Below are positions 43,440 through 54,943 of a stretch of 64,000 nt of DNA, in pieces. The position numbers and the translations under genes were made by a program. The DNA lies in NCBI GenBank assembly GCA_009823505.1, contig VZQC01011939.1, forward strand, positions 3,824,751-3,888,750, in the 5' to 3' direction. This stretch comes from Rhizomys pruinosus (taxonomy: Eukaryota; Chordata; Mammalia; Rodentia; Spalacidae). The notes below the pieces were generated by a model. The model was not told the origin of the DNA, did no database searches, and was given only the letters and a program-made list of their open reading frames with translations. Position 1 is the first letter of the stretch. Each line of letters opens with the position of its first letter.

Positions 43440-45625
43440 ACTTAAAGAGCAAAGGTGATTGGGTAAAATTTATTTGGCAGGTACTCAACTCTGCTCCAAG
43501 CTTTATCCACATTATAGAGGATTTTTAAGGCTCTCTAATGGTTTAGATGTTATCTGGTGGAGGTTTGGGGTTGAAAAACTGGAATAGCCATTGTGCAGAT
43601 AATTGGGAATATCAAACTGTTAATTGTTTGATTTCTAATTTGATTGACGCTGTTTCCAACTAGTTATGATTTGTTGGGGGGTTAAGCCCGACACACTTGG
43701 TCTCATTATTTTGTCTTGATATACTAAACCCATCCCGATTCTTGTAAACTTTCTTTTACTTGTAGGGCCCATATTTCAAGGAAGTTAAGCTCAAATTCTA
43801 CTTCCCAATAAGTATTACCTACCCTCAATGCGAAACAGTTTTGGGTCAATTTATCTGAAAACACTAAGCCTTGGGCTTGTTTATTGGGTCGTGTCATACA
43901 CTACTGGCATCTATAGGTCAACCTTAAAAACATTTAAAACCACACCAGAAGGGGAGCGGGATGTGGAGGGTGGAGGTTGGGAGGGGTAGTGTATCCCTTC
44001 TGGGATAACAAATGAAACCTCTGTGCTGTCCCAATCCCTACTTGATATCTAATCTTTCTCCTTTACTAACCTCAATGGGAAGACGAATTGTATGTTCCCA
44101 CAGGTTAACACAATCACCCTACTAACGGCCCCTGATAAAGCGTTCAACTTTTGGCTGTGCCGGATAGACTGGGAGAATGTCCATCAGAGCTGGTGACTCC
44201 AATTGAACATTTAACCAGAAAGATGAGGACCTCAGTATCTGCCGATGTCACAGACACTGCGCCTTTCTCTGAACTTCCTATTGGGGGGTTAAACTGTTTC
44301 TACTGGGACCCATAACACAGTTTTTACCTTCAGATGCTGAAAACCCTTCCCTACCTCTCCCCTTTATAGGAAAAAGAAAAACATGATGGTACTGAAATCA
44401 TTCCCTAACTGTAAATTAGAGCCAACTGTTATAGTGGTAATTTCTTATAAAACAGGTATAACTACCCTTTTTTAATTGACTGATAGGCATAGGAACTGTG
44501 AAAGGATAATTCTCTATCTAGAGCCAAATTCAATATTAAAGTGTTTATAAGCTGTGTAATTAAGCAAAATATATTAGTACAGGAAAGCTCTGACATCAGC
44601 AATGAATTATTCTGCCTAGGAGATGTTGGCTAGGGGATTCAACCACCCCCCCCCTAAATTATAAAGGCCTTTTGCCTATAAATGGGATATATGCAAGGAG
44701 AAAGGCAGTAAGTCCCTGTTGTCGAAGACCTGGTGTGAGCATGAAAAAATGTTATGAGACGTCACTTGTTAGCATACAACTGGCCTCTGAAATGCCAGAG
44801 AGTATTACCAAAGGCCACTAAAGCAGTACAGCAAAATATTGGTCTCCTTGAGACAAGCAAGAGTCCTCCATAAGTATCGGCTACACCTCAACTGCCTGGA
44901 GATACTGTGCAACAGTGGCAGCCATGTGTCTATATATATCCCAAATCTAATTGGCTCTTAACTCTCTCTTTGGAGGAATAACTCACAGCGGATGCCACAA
45001 GCTTATGTCCTCTAATGGTTAGGGGATGTTATAAGCCACAATAATAACTTGTCACCCTTTATAGAGAAACCACAGTTTGTGGATTAACATACCATCCAAG
45101 CATCTGTGTCTATGCTCACAGCTTAGCTTACCATAATAATTAGTACTGCTTAAATGCCTGTACATCCAAATGCTTGTGCTTTGTTAGTATGACTAAAAAG
45201 GCATCACTGGATAAGCTGTCAACCCATGAAGGGAAACTACCTAAACAGACTAGAGTCCAAAATGACAACTCCAAAGAAAGTAAACTGTTTTCTTCTCACC
45301 CACTTGTGCCCCTTTCCCAAAGCCTAGGGAACAAATTGCAGAAGAGGAGGCGTGGTAGAATGTAAGGGCTGCAGAGAGATTGGGGTGAATCATGAGATTA
45401 CAGCAATGTAGACTGGACTCCTAACTGATCAACATGCCTGTGCATACAAGCATCACCAACTGGACTATGGGAACCTTGGGTTGTTCAAAATTTGGACAAA
45501 GATACTTGCAAAATGCACCAATTACCTAATTGTATGGCAAACTGAGTAACATCAATGTTATCTGAAAATAACTGTTATTATATTGTAGAATCCCTTAAAA
45601 ATAAACAAATAAAAGAGGGGGGAAA
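43440..45625 (+). mobile_element. L1 long 3' UTR module, copy D (longest)
   Basis: Closely matches copy B at its 3' end and copies A and C across 44,490-45,470 ('aggaactgtgaaaggataat', 'ctggcctctgaaatgccaga', 'gtgcaacagtggcagccatg'). It ends 'aaataaaagagggggg', as copy B does. The left part (43,440-44,480) aligns only weakly with copy A, whose sequence is unreliable there. No coding frame. Confidence 0.7.
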
Positions 45626-45639
45626 AAGAAAGAAATCAT

Positions 45640-45955
45640 AATCTGAAGATGCTAAAATATATATGTAGCATGCATATATGTGTATTTTGTAGTGATGCAG
45701 ATTGGAAGGAACAACAACAACAAAAGACTGGGTCAAATAACTGACTGAAATGGCAAACTTCTGCTCAAAAAACAGTAAACTTCTGCATCAAAAATTTTAA
45801 AAGAGACTGAGAAAAAGATGAAAAATCATGTTTGGCAGAATGCATGAGCTCTGGTGGGGTGGGGGTGGGGGACAAGGAATGGAGACTGGGTCTTTACTTG
45901 ATTAGAAATTGTATATGAAATGCACAAAGCTTCAATAAAAATTAGCAAAAAAAAA
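45640..45955 (+). mobile_element. L1 3' end, short form
   Basis: 'ggaacaacaacaacaaaaga', 'ctgactgaaatggcaaactt', 'tgtttggcagaatgcatgag', 'gcttcaataaaaatt' and an A-run. Same terminus as 54,680-54,926. It follows module copy D directly. Confidence 0.82.
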
Positions 45956-46307
45956 ACCCCAACACACACAAAAAAACTTTGTCTTAGAAATCAGAGAGTG
46001 GTGCAGTGTCAGATGGTGTTTGCCCTGTAAAGTGATGACAGAGGAAACACTGAAGGGGTCACGTGGGTGCAGCTCTAGATTTGGAACCAGAAGAGTTGCT
46101 GTTAGGGTCATGGAGTTCAGGTTGTTTGGGTTTCAAAATCTGCATATTCTCCCCAGGAATGAGTCTACACACCAGGCAAGCACAGAAGCCTGCTGCAGGT
46201 GCCTGGAGGAGCGGTGACAGCTGGCGGAATAGCAAGGACAGGGAAACCAGGAAGAGCCAACAGTCTCAGGGAAAATCTACATCTCCTAGCTGGTGGCACT
46301 TGTGGGG
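45956..46307. other. No gene seen
   Basis: Unassigned. Open frames of 65 and 85 codons here carry no recognisable domain. Confidence 0.35.
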
Positions 46308-46634
46308 TGTGGTGATTTGAATGAGGATGTCCCCCATAGGCTTTAAGTATTCAGACATTTTGTCCCCAGTTGGTGGCACTCTTTTGGGAAATCTTAGAAG
46401 GTGTGGCCATGCTGGAGGAAGTACGTCACTGGGGGCAGGCTTAGTGAGTTCAACAAGACTTGCCAGTCTCCAGAGTCTCTCTCTCTCTCTCTCTCCCGAC
46501 TTTCTGTGCTCATTAGAAGATGTGAACCTCGGCTTTCTGCTCCAACCCTGGCCACCATGCCTCTCCACCATGATGGGCTCTAATTCCCTGGAACTGTCAA
46601 TCATAAGCTCAGATAAACTCTTCCTTTTCTTGTG
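46308..46634 (+). mobile_element. MaLR LTR, solo, 3'-truncated
   Basis: Starts 'tgtggtgatttgaatgag' and follows the 12,558 LTR through 'aagctcagataaactcttcc', with a (CT)n expansion at 46,480-46,497. It ends before the terminal TGCA. No internal region follows. Confidence 0.88.
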
Positions 46635-46726
46635 AGGGGGAATGCTAATGAAGGAGACTTGAAAATGGCCTACTTAGCAGGAAAACACTGACGAGTATGG
46701 TTTCAGAGAAGTGCAGAGCATTTCAT

Positions 46727-46743
46727 GAATTTTCAGCTACCAG
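46727..46743 (+). repeat. B2 TSD, left copy
   Basis: 'gaattttcagctaccag', identical to 46,970-46,986. Confidence 0.95.
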
Positions 46744-46969
46744 GAGCTGAAGAGATGGCTCAGCACTTAAGAGCACTGGCTGCTCTTGTAGAGGATCCAG
46801 GTTTGATTCCTAGCATGCACGTGTTGGCCAACAAACCATCCATAACTCCAGTTTCAGGGGATCTGATGCACTCTTCTGATCTCTGCAGGCATCGAATGAC
46901 ACAGGTGCGCTTACATCTATGCAGGCAATTCACTCATACAAATAAAATAAAAATAATACATAAAATAAA
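46744..46969 (+). mobile_element. B2 SINE, older, with perfect 17-bp TSDs
   Basis: 'gagctgaagagatggctcag', 'ctgctcttgtagaggatcca', 'gatgcactcttctgatctct', A-rich tail. The B box is changed to 'ggtttgattc'. Confidence 0.92.
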
Positions 46970-46986
46970 GAATTTTCAGCTACCAG

Positions 46987-47471
46987 AAGAGCCTAGAAAG
47001 TTGAGAAAGATGAAACCAGAGAAATAGCAGTTGAATCTGGAGATTAATAAGATTGACCTTAGACTCTATTTTCCCCAAACTAAACTCAAAATACTTCCCA
47101 TAAGTCTCTTTTATTTCAAAGTGTCCAAGAAAAAAAAATGTAAATACTTAGCAAAACATGTTCATGAGCTACAGTCAGCCAATGGTGAGAATCCTGCTGA
47201 AGCTATGAAAGGGGCCAGCGAGGAGTAAACTTGCCCCTCTGATCCAGGTGACTGACTTCTTAATGTCCTGTAGTAGGGTCTTGCCTTCTAGTTCTGGTGG
47301 GCAAGCAAGGACACTGGCAATAGCTGTAATGTTCTGGGTAATTCTGGGGCCTTTCTAACCAACAGCTTTTAAGAAGGTATTCACACCTGTCACTGGGATT
47401 TTTGTTTAATAACTTTTGGCTTTTAGGAGAATCATTATTTACCTGTTAAAGGTGTGCCATCAGACTTTTTT
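46987..47471. other. No gene or repeat seen
   Basis: Apparently unique sequence. Confidence 0.4.
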
Positions 47472-47625
47472 GGAGAGGTTCTTTTTGAAACAGGGTCTCC
47501 CTGTAGCTCCAGCTGTCCTGGAACTCGCTATGTAGACCAGGCTGGCCTTGAACTCACAAAGATCAGCCTGCTTCTGCCTCCCAAGTGCTAGGATTAAAGT
47601 CGTGAGCCACCATGCCTGGCCTCAT
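47472..47625 (-). mobile_element. B1 SINE
   Basis: Antisense B1: 'aacagggtctccctgtagct', 'agaccaggctggccttgaac', 'aagtgctaggattaaagtcg'. Confidence 0.92.
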
Positions 47626-47629
47626 CAGA

Positions 47630-47975
47630 CTTTTTAAAATTAGTTTTTAATGCACTTACAAAATAGCAAATTTCCATAGACCATTTACATCCAACCTTAG
47701 TTTGGTTAGCTCTTACTCCCATAATCCCTTCTATCCACCCATCCCTGCTTAAACTTTTATTCCCTGGTACTCCCCCTCACTCACATGTTCTACCTTTCTC
47801 CCTCCCTTAAATTCTCCCCCCTCACTCACTCTCTAATGACCCCTTTTGAGCTCCTTGGTCTTTATAAGCATTCCAATTTACATGCTCTAGTCTCAGAACC
47901 TAGGTTCTGCATATGAGTGAGAACATATGGCATTTGTCTAACTGGGCCTGGGTCACCTCACTCAGTATAATAAGC
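47630..47975 (-). mobile_element. Old L1 3' UTR and ORF2 end, antisense
   Basis: 'gagtgagaacatatggcatt' and 'gcctgggtcacctcactcag' are the complement of the ORF2 end. The C-rich zone to their left fits an old L1 3' UTR. Confidence 0.6.
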
Positions 47976-48545
47976 AGAGACACATAACTGTTGAGAATAA
48001 GTGACTGTGGAGTGCTTTGAGTTAAATCAGACCTCAGTAGCACCTTCTCCAAGTGTCAGGACACATCAAGGAAGAGGAGGTTGAAATAACGTAGGAGCTG
48101 GAGGTTGGGCAAGAGGCTTGTGAAGCGGTCTGTCTGGGCATTTCAGGACTATTGCACTCATGAACCCACTGCACCTATGCCCAGCTGCACAACACCTGGG
48201 TAAGACAGGGCCTGCCACTGTGCCATCATGCATGGCAAGGGGATCATGAGGCCCTGTCCCTCACTGAAGTACCTTGGACAGTTAATGGGTGTTGGGAGAG
48301 GCAGTGTCATTTTCTTCCATTATGCAGCCACCAGTAAATCTCCCATGTTCTGGGACATGACTCCAGGCTCATGCTCATGCCAGCAACACTGGATAAACTC
48401 AGTGAGTAAAACGAGAAAATAAAACATTAAAATGGGTGCCTTGAAGAGAAGAAGGGATGCAATGGGACACAGAAATGGAGGTGAAAATAAATTCAGTATA
48501 TACATGAATGAAATTGTCGAAAAATAAAGATAATATATACACATA
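47976..48545 (+). mobile_element. Old L1 3' UTR (Lx-like)
   Basis: 'gttaatgggtgttgggagag', 'tatgcagccaccagtaaatc' and 'gcagtgtcattttcttcca' follow the order of an old muroid L1 3' UTR, ending in 'tgaaattgtcgaaaaataaa'. Confidence 0.6.
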
Positions 48546-49131
48546 GATTAAAGTTTTAATTGACAATAAAATTAACAGCACAGTGAAAGGATCATTGCCA
48601 TGACTAAGCAGGATTTATTCCTGGCATCAACATGGGTCAACATGTAGAAAAGAATGAATGCCATACACCATGGTAATATAATGAAGGGAAAAAAATCATA
48701 TGCTCATTCCAATCAATGGGGAAAAAAAAACATTTGACACTATTAAGCATACATATATTCATGGTGAAACTCTCAAAAGCTAGAAATGGAAGGAAATTGT
48801 CTTAATGTAATAAAAGTCATATATGGAGAGTTTATGGCTAAGGTCCCATTCAGTAGTAAGTCCTGGATTAGGCAAGGATGACAGCTTCTACCACTTCTAG
48901 TGAATGAAACAATAAACATCTCAGGCAGAGAAAGTGGGCAACTTAAAACAAACAGTGTCTAGTAAGGAAGCCATAGTCAATGATTTGTTTTTAGATGACA
49001 TGGTCTTGGAGGGTTGGAGGGAGGGGGTGTAACTAAAGACTGAAAGAAAAACACCATACAAACCTAAGAACTAATCAATGGATTCAGTTCAATAAAGTTG
49101 AAAGATATAAAATCACCTAAAGGCTGTGTTT

Positions 49132-49343
49132 GGGAACTGGAGAGACGGCTCAGCAGCGAAGAGCACTGGCTATTACTCTTGCTAAGGACCCATGGCTTCC
49201 GGCATCCATGTGGTGGCTAACAACCTTCTGTAACTCCAGATCCAGGGGATCTAATGCCCTCTTCTGGCCTCCATGCACATTGCATGACACGGGTGCACTT
49301 ATATACATGCAAGCAAAACCACACATAAAATAAAAATAAGTAA
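49132..49343 (+). mobile_element. B2 SINE, old
   Basis: 'gggaactggagagacggctc', 'ggggatctaatgccctcttc' and 'gcatgacacgggtgcactta', then an A-rich tail. The B box is lost. Confidence 0.82.
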
Positions 49344-49439
49344 GTTCAAATTTTAAAAGTCTAAATATTTTTAAACAACAGTATTTGGCTAAACACAATG
49401 AAAGAATTCTAAAGTTAAGGAAACGATGTCATTTATAGA

Positions 49440-49495
49440 AGCGCGTGCACGTGCACACACACACACACACGCGTGCACACACACACACACGCACA
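49440..49495 (+). repeat. (CA)n/(GC CA) microsatellite
   Basis: Two CA runs separated by 'gcgtg' interruptions. Confidence 0.95.
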
Positions 49496-50060
49496 AAATG
49501 CCAACTTAACAAAAAAACAAACCCACCCACAACGTAAGACTAAAACTCAGCTGAAGTTAAAAAAGACATCTGCACTAAGAACTACAAAACAGAGGTGTGC
49601 AAGGCACTGGCTCTGCAGCACCACTCAGAATAGCTAAGTTATGGAGCCACCCAGGTGTCCAATGGTAAAGAATAAAGAAAATGTGAGATATGTAGACTAG
49701 GAAAAAATTTTTCTGCCTTAAAGAAGTTCTGTCATTTGTAGAATGCAACAGGATATAATCATATTTAGCCAACTAAGCCAGTCTCAAAAATACAATATGT
49801 ATTTCCTACATTTTATATAGATATATAAAGTCATATTAGGTACCCAAAGCTCATACAAATGTAAATGCAATTATTATCAAAATCTCAAATGTACTGTTGA
49901 ATAGAGAGAGAAGAATCATCCTAAAATTCGCCCAAAACCACAAAAGATTCCAAGTATCTAAAGCAATCTTGTGGGAAAAGAGCACAGCAAAAGTGGCACA
50001 TGTTTTGAGTCTAAAACACATTAAAAAGCCACACTAATCAAGCAGTATGGTCCTTGGATA

Positions 50061-50569
50061 ATTCTCATTTGAATTGGGCAATGCATTATTGTATATCATG
50101 CATCTATTTCCTGTCTTCATCATAGTTTTATTTCCTGGCCTGTGGTCTAAGATATGGTCACATTTTGACAATGGGGTTGTAAATCACTGTTTGGCTTCAT
50201 CAGTTGCTTGATGCTGAACTGCATTCAGTGCCTCCTCTCACCCTCTGCAGGTGATTCTCTCTGACATTAGAGTCCTCATGTGGATTTTGTTCTCTTTCTT
50301 TCAGGCCACTGATTCTCCTTGAGAGCTCTGCAGTCCTTGACTGTGTGCATGGATGATGCAGACAGTTCCCCCTCAACTCTCTGATGCTTTCTTGGCTTTA
50401 GTGCACCTGCGAACAGCACCCTGAAGCAGGGAAAGAAGGGCTTTCTAAACAGAAGATCTAAACTGCCTTTATATTTCTGAGGAGTAGAAGCCCAAGAACA
50501 GTGTTCAGTTTCTATTCTAACCTAATTCTCACCTTTATCCCTTCACATCTTTAAGGCCAATAATTTAAG
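50061..50569. other. No gene or repeat seen
   Basis: Apparently unique sequence. Confidence 0.45.
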
Positions 50570-50764
50570 AATGCTGAGGATGTAGAATAAGTGTCACTGC
50601 TCATGTCAACTTACAGCAATGGTGTCAGCATGCACAAGACCCATGCAAACTCAGTTGGACAAAAACACAGCAGAGAACTGGGGAAATGAGCGAGAAGCCC
50701 CAACCTTAGCTGAGGAACTATTGGCAGATAATTACTGATGGGTAAGGGATAGTTGGTCTTCTTT

Positions 50765-50780
50765 AAGAGAGTAACATTAG
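50765..50780 (+). repeat. B2 TSD, left copy
   Basis: 'aagagagtaacattag', identical to 51,002-51,017. Confidence 0.95.
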
Positions 50781-51001
50781 GGGCTGGAGAGATGGCCTAG
50801 CGGTTAAGAGTGCTGACTGCTCTTGCAGAGGACCCGGGTTCAATCCCCAGCACCCACATGGTGGCTGAGAACCATCCTCAACTCCAGTTCCAGGGGAAAC
50901 CAACACCCTCTTCTGACCTCCATGGCTTGCACGACATGGGTGCACAAACCTACATGCAGACAGTACATTCATACACATACAAAATAGATAAAATTTTAAA
51001 A
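50781..51001 (+). mobile_element. B2 SINE with perfect 16-bp TSDs
   Basis: 'gggctggagagatggcctag', B box 'ggttcaatcc', 'accctcttctgacctccatg', short A-rich tail. Confidence 0.95.
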
Positions 51002-51183
51002 AAGAGAGTAACATTAGATAAGCTAGACAGGTTCCAGTGAATGAACTCACACGGAGGGTCATCTGGGGACACAAACTTGATTCTATAGACCTTAACATAT
51101 ATGACAGAATGCATGAAATCTGCCGGATGAGGCTATGGGGAGTACATGGAGGGGGTCTAAATACAATTAAGATATATTGTATG

Positions 51184-51345
51184 ACAGCTGGAGAGATGGC
51201 TCAGCAGTTAAGAGCTTAGGCTGCTCTTGCAAGAGACCTGCACTCATATGGTGGCTACCAACCATCCATAGCTCCATTTCTGGGGGAATCTGAAGCATAT
51301 ATATGCAATACACTAATACATAAAATGAAAATAAGTAAGCAAAAT
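51184..51345 (+). mobile_element. B2 SINE, internally deleted
   Basis: 'agctggagagatggctcagc', 'tgctcttgcaagagacctg', 'gctccatttctgggggaatc', then directly to the tail. The central part with the B box and the distal body is missing. Confidence 0.82.
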
Positions 51346-51389
51346 ATATTTTAAAGCTATACTGTATAAATGCCACAATAATTTCAAAA

Positions 51390-51392
<3 letters not shown>

Positions 51393-51433
<41 letters not shown>
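51393..51433 (+). repeat. (AT)n microsatellite
   Basis: About 20 AT units. Confidence 0.97.
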
Positions 51434-51434
<1 letters not shown>

Positions 51435-51657
51435 TGAAAAATGGTTGGGTTCTATATTTATCAGAAAAGGGATTTTTAGTTCATGAGTCACACACATTAT
51501 GTGATATAAAAATATTAGCATGCTAAGGTAAAAATGTCCTTTCTCTAATTCACAATCTTCAATGTCAAAGCCAGCCCATAGGATTTTTTTTGAAAAATAG
51601 GTATTTTGGTGTTTCATCACAAAAATATGTATCTATGATATGGACTCCACTGTATTT

Positions 51658-51659
<2 letters not shown>

Positions 51660-51690
<31 letters not shown>

Positions 51691-51741
51691 CAGAGACACA
51701 GAGAGAGAGACAGAGAGAGACAGAGACAGAAACAGAGAGAG
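51660..51741 (+). repeat. (TG)n then (GA/GACA)n microsatellite
   Basis: About 14 TG units, followed by GACA- and GA-rich repeats. Confidence 0.95.
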
Positions 51742-51832
51742 ATCCTTTGTTAATGTGATCATCTATATATAGTTTAACTATTTTCCAAGTTTAAATGTTC
51801 TCAGATAGGAAAATTAATTCCTAGAACATGTT

Positions 51833-52198
51833 TGTGATGGTTGGTCCTCATTGCCAACCTCACTTGATTTATAATCATAAAAATAGACCTCTGGGTATGT
51901 CTGTGAGTGTGTTTCTAGAAAAGTTTAATTTGAAGAAGGAAGACCCACCCTGAGTAGGTCCAGCCTATGGGCTGGGCTCCTGGACTGAATGAAAAGGAGA
52001 AACTGATGTGAGCACCAGCCTTCATCTCTCTCAGCTTCCTGACTGTGTGTGAAATGTAACCAGATGGTTCATGCTTCTGCCAACATGATTTATTTGGTCA
52101 TTATGGATTATAACCTCAAGTTTTGAGCCAAAGTAAATCCTTTATTCCTTGTGCTACTTTTGTCATGTATTTTATCAAAGAAATGAGACTATTAAGGT
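51833..52198 (+). mobile_element. Rodent MaLR-type LTR, 5' copy
   Basis: Starts 'tgtgatggttggtcctcatt', contains 'gacctctgggtatgtctgtg', 'ggaagacccaccctgagtag' and a poly(A) zone. The related LTR at 57,395 shares these blocks. An internal region follows, so this is the 5' LTR of an element whose 3' LTR is missing. Confidence 0.75.
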
Positions 52199-53740
52199 AG
52201 AAAATTAGCATATGGGAGTGAGGCTGTTGCTGTGATAAACCCAACAATGGACTATATGGTACTTAGTCTTTGGAACAGATTTGTCAAAGGATTGTGGAAG
52301 AGTCTGGATCTACTTGCTAGAGAATCCTTAGAATGTTGTAAGGATATTCATGGAACAGTACGGTAGCAGTTTGGGAGACTAGGATACCAAGAGACCTTAG
52401 AGGTCCAGTTTGTGAGGTTACTGATGTAAACAAAGACTCTACCCGGTGCAGAGCTATAGACCATTCCTGTTATGTTCTGGCAAAGAATTGGGGTGCATCC
52501 TGTACTTGTATGAGAATTTGAGTGAGGCTGAATTTGAAAGCGATGGACCAATTTTCTTGCTGGAAGAATATCAAGATAGAATACTGTTCAGGCTGTGATA
52601 TAGTTACTTCTCTTATTCAGAACTACAATGAGGGAGACCAGAAGGAAAACCTGTGCAGTGGTGAAGTGAGGTATTTGAGCAAGTAGAAAAGTGTAGGCAA
52701 TGGGGCTAGAGAGACAGCTCAGCAGTTAAGAGCACAGGCTACTCTTGCAGAGGACCTGGGTTCCGTTTCCAGCACCCACATTCCGGCTTGCAACTGTCTG
52801 TAACTTCAGTTCCAAAGGATCCAGTGCTTCTGGGGTACCGGACATGCATAAGCAGGCAAAACACTCATATACATAATATACCAATAAAAAATCTTTAAAT
52901 AAAGGAGGCACAGGCAAACCAGCTATAGCTCTTAAAGAGATTAGCATCATTAAAACAAAACTTCCTTCCCTATCTATACTGGGACAATAGGAAAGATGCC
53001 CTGTAGGCAAGACCCCATCCAATTTGTGAAAAAACAAATGTTTTTAAAAGGAGAGAGAGCTTGAATTGAGAATGTCACTGAATAGTTTCCTCTGTGAAAA
53101 ACAGGTACCTAGGAAAGCTATTCCACAGATTCAGTCACCAAGCAGCACAGAAGCCGCTGCAGATGTGATAGAAGGGAGCCAGATTACATTCTGCAGTTGG
53201 CAGGAGAATCCTCCCAACAACATGGCCATGTTGTCCACATGGTCCTGGTTTGTTCAGGTATGCAGAATGTAAGAATAAGGGGCTTGTGGAAGCTTGCACC
53301 AAGGTTCCAGAAAGTCACTGAAGCCAGGAAGTATTGGCATAATTAGATTATCTAAGACAAGGCCTTGGGACAATTGTGTGAAATTGTGAATGTGAAATTG
53401 CAATGGAGACCCAGTGTTACTGGGGATGTCAGGACTATGGGGTGTTCCCCTGAGGAAAGCTCCAAGCATGGAGTAGAGCTGGCCCAAGAGAGAAACTACC
53501 TGGAGAGGTGAAACTTTCCAAGGCTGCTGCAGGTTAGATGGTTTTATCCTAACCCCAGACACCTGGCGTGGACCTGTAGGCTTGATGTTCTGTTTGCTGG
53601 GTTTCTGTCTTATTAAGGTTCCAAGCTTTCCTGTTTATACCTTCATTCATTCCTTTTGGAATGGGAATGTTTACTATGTAGCTTTGTTTTTGTATGTTTT
53701 TTGTTTATAAAGGCGTGCATTTAAGAGATTCCCTGAATCT
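52199..53740 (+). mobile_element. MaLR-type internal region, split by a B2
   Basis: It follows the LTR without a gap. 'ttccttttggaatgggaatg' near 53,655 matches the end of the internal region at 14,018, fixing the family. No long open frame remains. The element breaks off near 53,740 without a 3' LTR. Confidence 0.7.
52700..52903 (+). mobile_element. B2 SINE, old
   Basis: 'ggggctagagagacagctca', 'ctcttgcagaggacctgggt', 'caggcaaaacactcatatac', A-rich tail. Confidence 0.85.
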
Positions 53741-53764
53741 TCAAAAATATTTTGGGTTTTTTAC

Positions 53765-54240
53765 TTAAAAAAAAATACTTTTATTGGTGTTTCTTGGTCC
53801 AATTTAGACACACACCCTTTTCTATGCCCCCCCACCCCACCCCAGTTCATGCATTCTGCCATACATGTCTTGAATCTTTTTCTCAGTCTTTTTAAATTTT
53901 TCTCTGTGGAGGTTATTGTTTGGGCAGAAGTTAACTGTTTCAGTCAGTTATTTGATCCAGTCTTTTTGTCATTTTTGTTCCCTCCTATTTGTATTGCTCC
54001 AAAGTATGCATATATGTCACATATATACCAAAATTATGACCTTTGAAAATAAACTGTATGCTAATTCCAAAATATGTTTAGGAGTTCACATTTTTCCCTT
54101 TAATTTTATATTATGCTAATATATGAATACATGCCCTCCATACATATAGCACAATTACAAAGTCTGAAAATAAGTGGTTGGTTAATTCTAGAACCCCTTA
54201 AGGGATTCACATTATAACAGAATAGTTGCCTTCAGATAAA
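53765..54240 (-). mobile_element. L1 3' UTR with complete terminus, antisense
   Basis: The T-run at 53,767-53,776 is the complement of the tail. 'ggtccaatttagacacacac' and 'agttcatgcattctgccata' are the complement of the terminus. 'ccaaaatatgtttaggagtt' and 'caaagtctgaaaataagtgg' are further in. Confidence 0.85.
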
Positions 54241-54442
54241 AAGAAATATAACATTAACTTTGCTCAGTTTGCCTTTCAACTAGGGATTTGGTGCTAGCAT
54301 CCACAAATGAGGGAGACCATTCATTGTTTGTTTTTCTGGGACTGTGTTACTTCACTTAGCATAATGGCTTCAAGTTCCATCCATTTACCTGAAAAGTTCA
54401 AGATGTCATCTTTCTTTACTGCTGCATAGAATTCCATTGTGT

Positions 54443-54459
54443 AGATGTACCACATTTTC
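54443..54459 (+). repeat. TSD, left copy, of nested L1
   Basis: 'agatgtaccacattttc', identical to 54,927-54,943. Confidence 0.95.
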
Positions 54460-54926
54460 CTACACAATGGAGTTCTATGCAGCAGTAAAGAAAGACAACA
54501 TCATGAGCTTTGCAGGAAAATGGCTGGAGCTAGAGGACATCATGCTGAGTGAAGTAACACAGTCCCAGAAAAACAAACGACAAATGGTATCCCTCATCTG
54601 TGGATGCTAGTGCCAATTACCTAGTTGTAAGTATTTCTTGTGCACGGCCCCTTGAGCTTTTGTCCAAAGCAGCTGGGAGTGATGCATATTGGAAACAACA
54701 ACAACAACAACAACAGCAACAGAAAAGACTGCATCAAAGAACTAACTGAAACAGTGAACTTCTGCTCAAAACGGTCAACTTCCTCATGGAGAATATTGAG
54801 AAAAACTGAGAAAGAGATGAAAAGCATGTTTGGCAGAATGCATGAGCTCTGGTGGGGTGGGGGAATGAGGGGGTGACACGGGTCTAGATTTGATAAAAAA
54901 ATAAAAATAAATAAATTAAAAAAAAA
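54460..54926 (+). mobile_element. 5'-truncated L1 (ORF2 end, short 3' UTR, A-tail) inserted in antisense L1
   Basis: Begins in the ORF2 C-terminus ('ctacacaatggagttctatg'), passes the ORF2 end near 54,610, a (CAA)n run at 54,696-54,720 and the short terminus, and ends in A-rich sequence. Perfect 17-bp TSDs flank it. Because host and insert start at the same ORF2 position in opposite directions, the left junction is a near-perfect inverted repeat. Confidence 0.93.
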
Positions 54927-54943
54927 AGATGTACCACATTTTC
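54927..54943 (+). repeat. TSD, right copy, of nested L1
   Basis: 'agatgtaccacattttc'. Confidence 0.95.

Larger units (their letters stand above)
48556..50060 (+). pseudogene. Ancient L1 ORF2 remnant
   Basis: RT-zone blocks occur at 48,590-49,110 ('gactaagcaggatttattcc', 'catttgacactattaagc', 'tagatgacatggtcttgg'). A thumb block lies at 49,910-50,040 ('atcatcctaaaattcgccca', 'aagcaatcttgtgggaaaag'). C-terminal-like sequence at 49,600-49,690 sits out of order between them, so the region is rearranged or composed of two copies. Confidence 0.65.
50570..51183 (+). mobile_element. L1 3' UTR (Lx-like), split by a B2
   Basis: 'cagcatgcacaagacccatg', 'caaccttagctgaggaacta', then after the B2 'caggttccagtgaatgaac' and the terminal 'aagatatattgtatgac'. 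The L1 sequence is continuous when the B2 and one TSD copy are removed. Confidence 0.82.
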
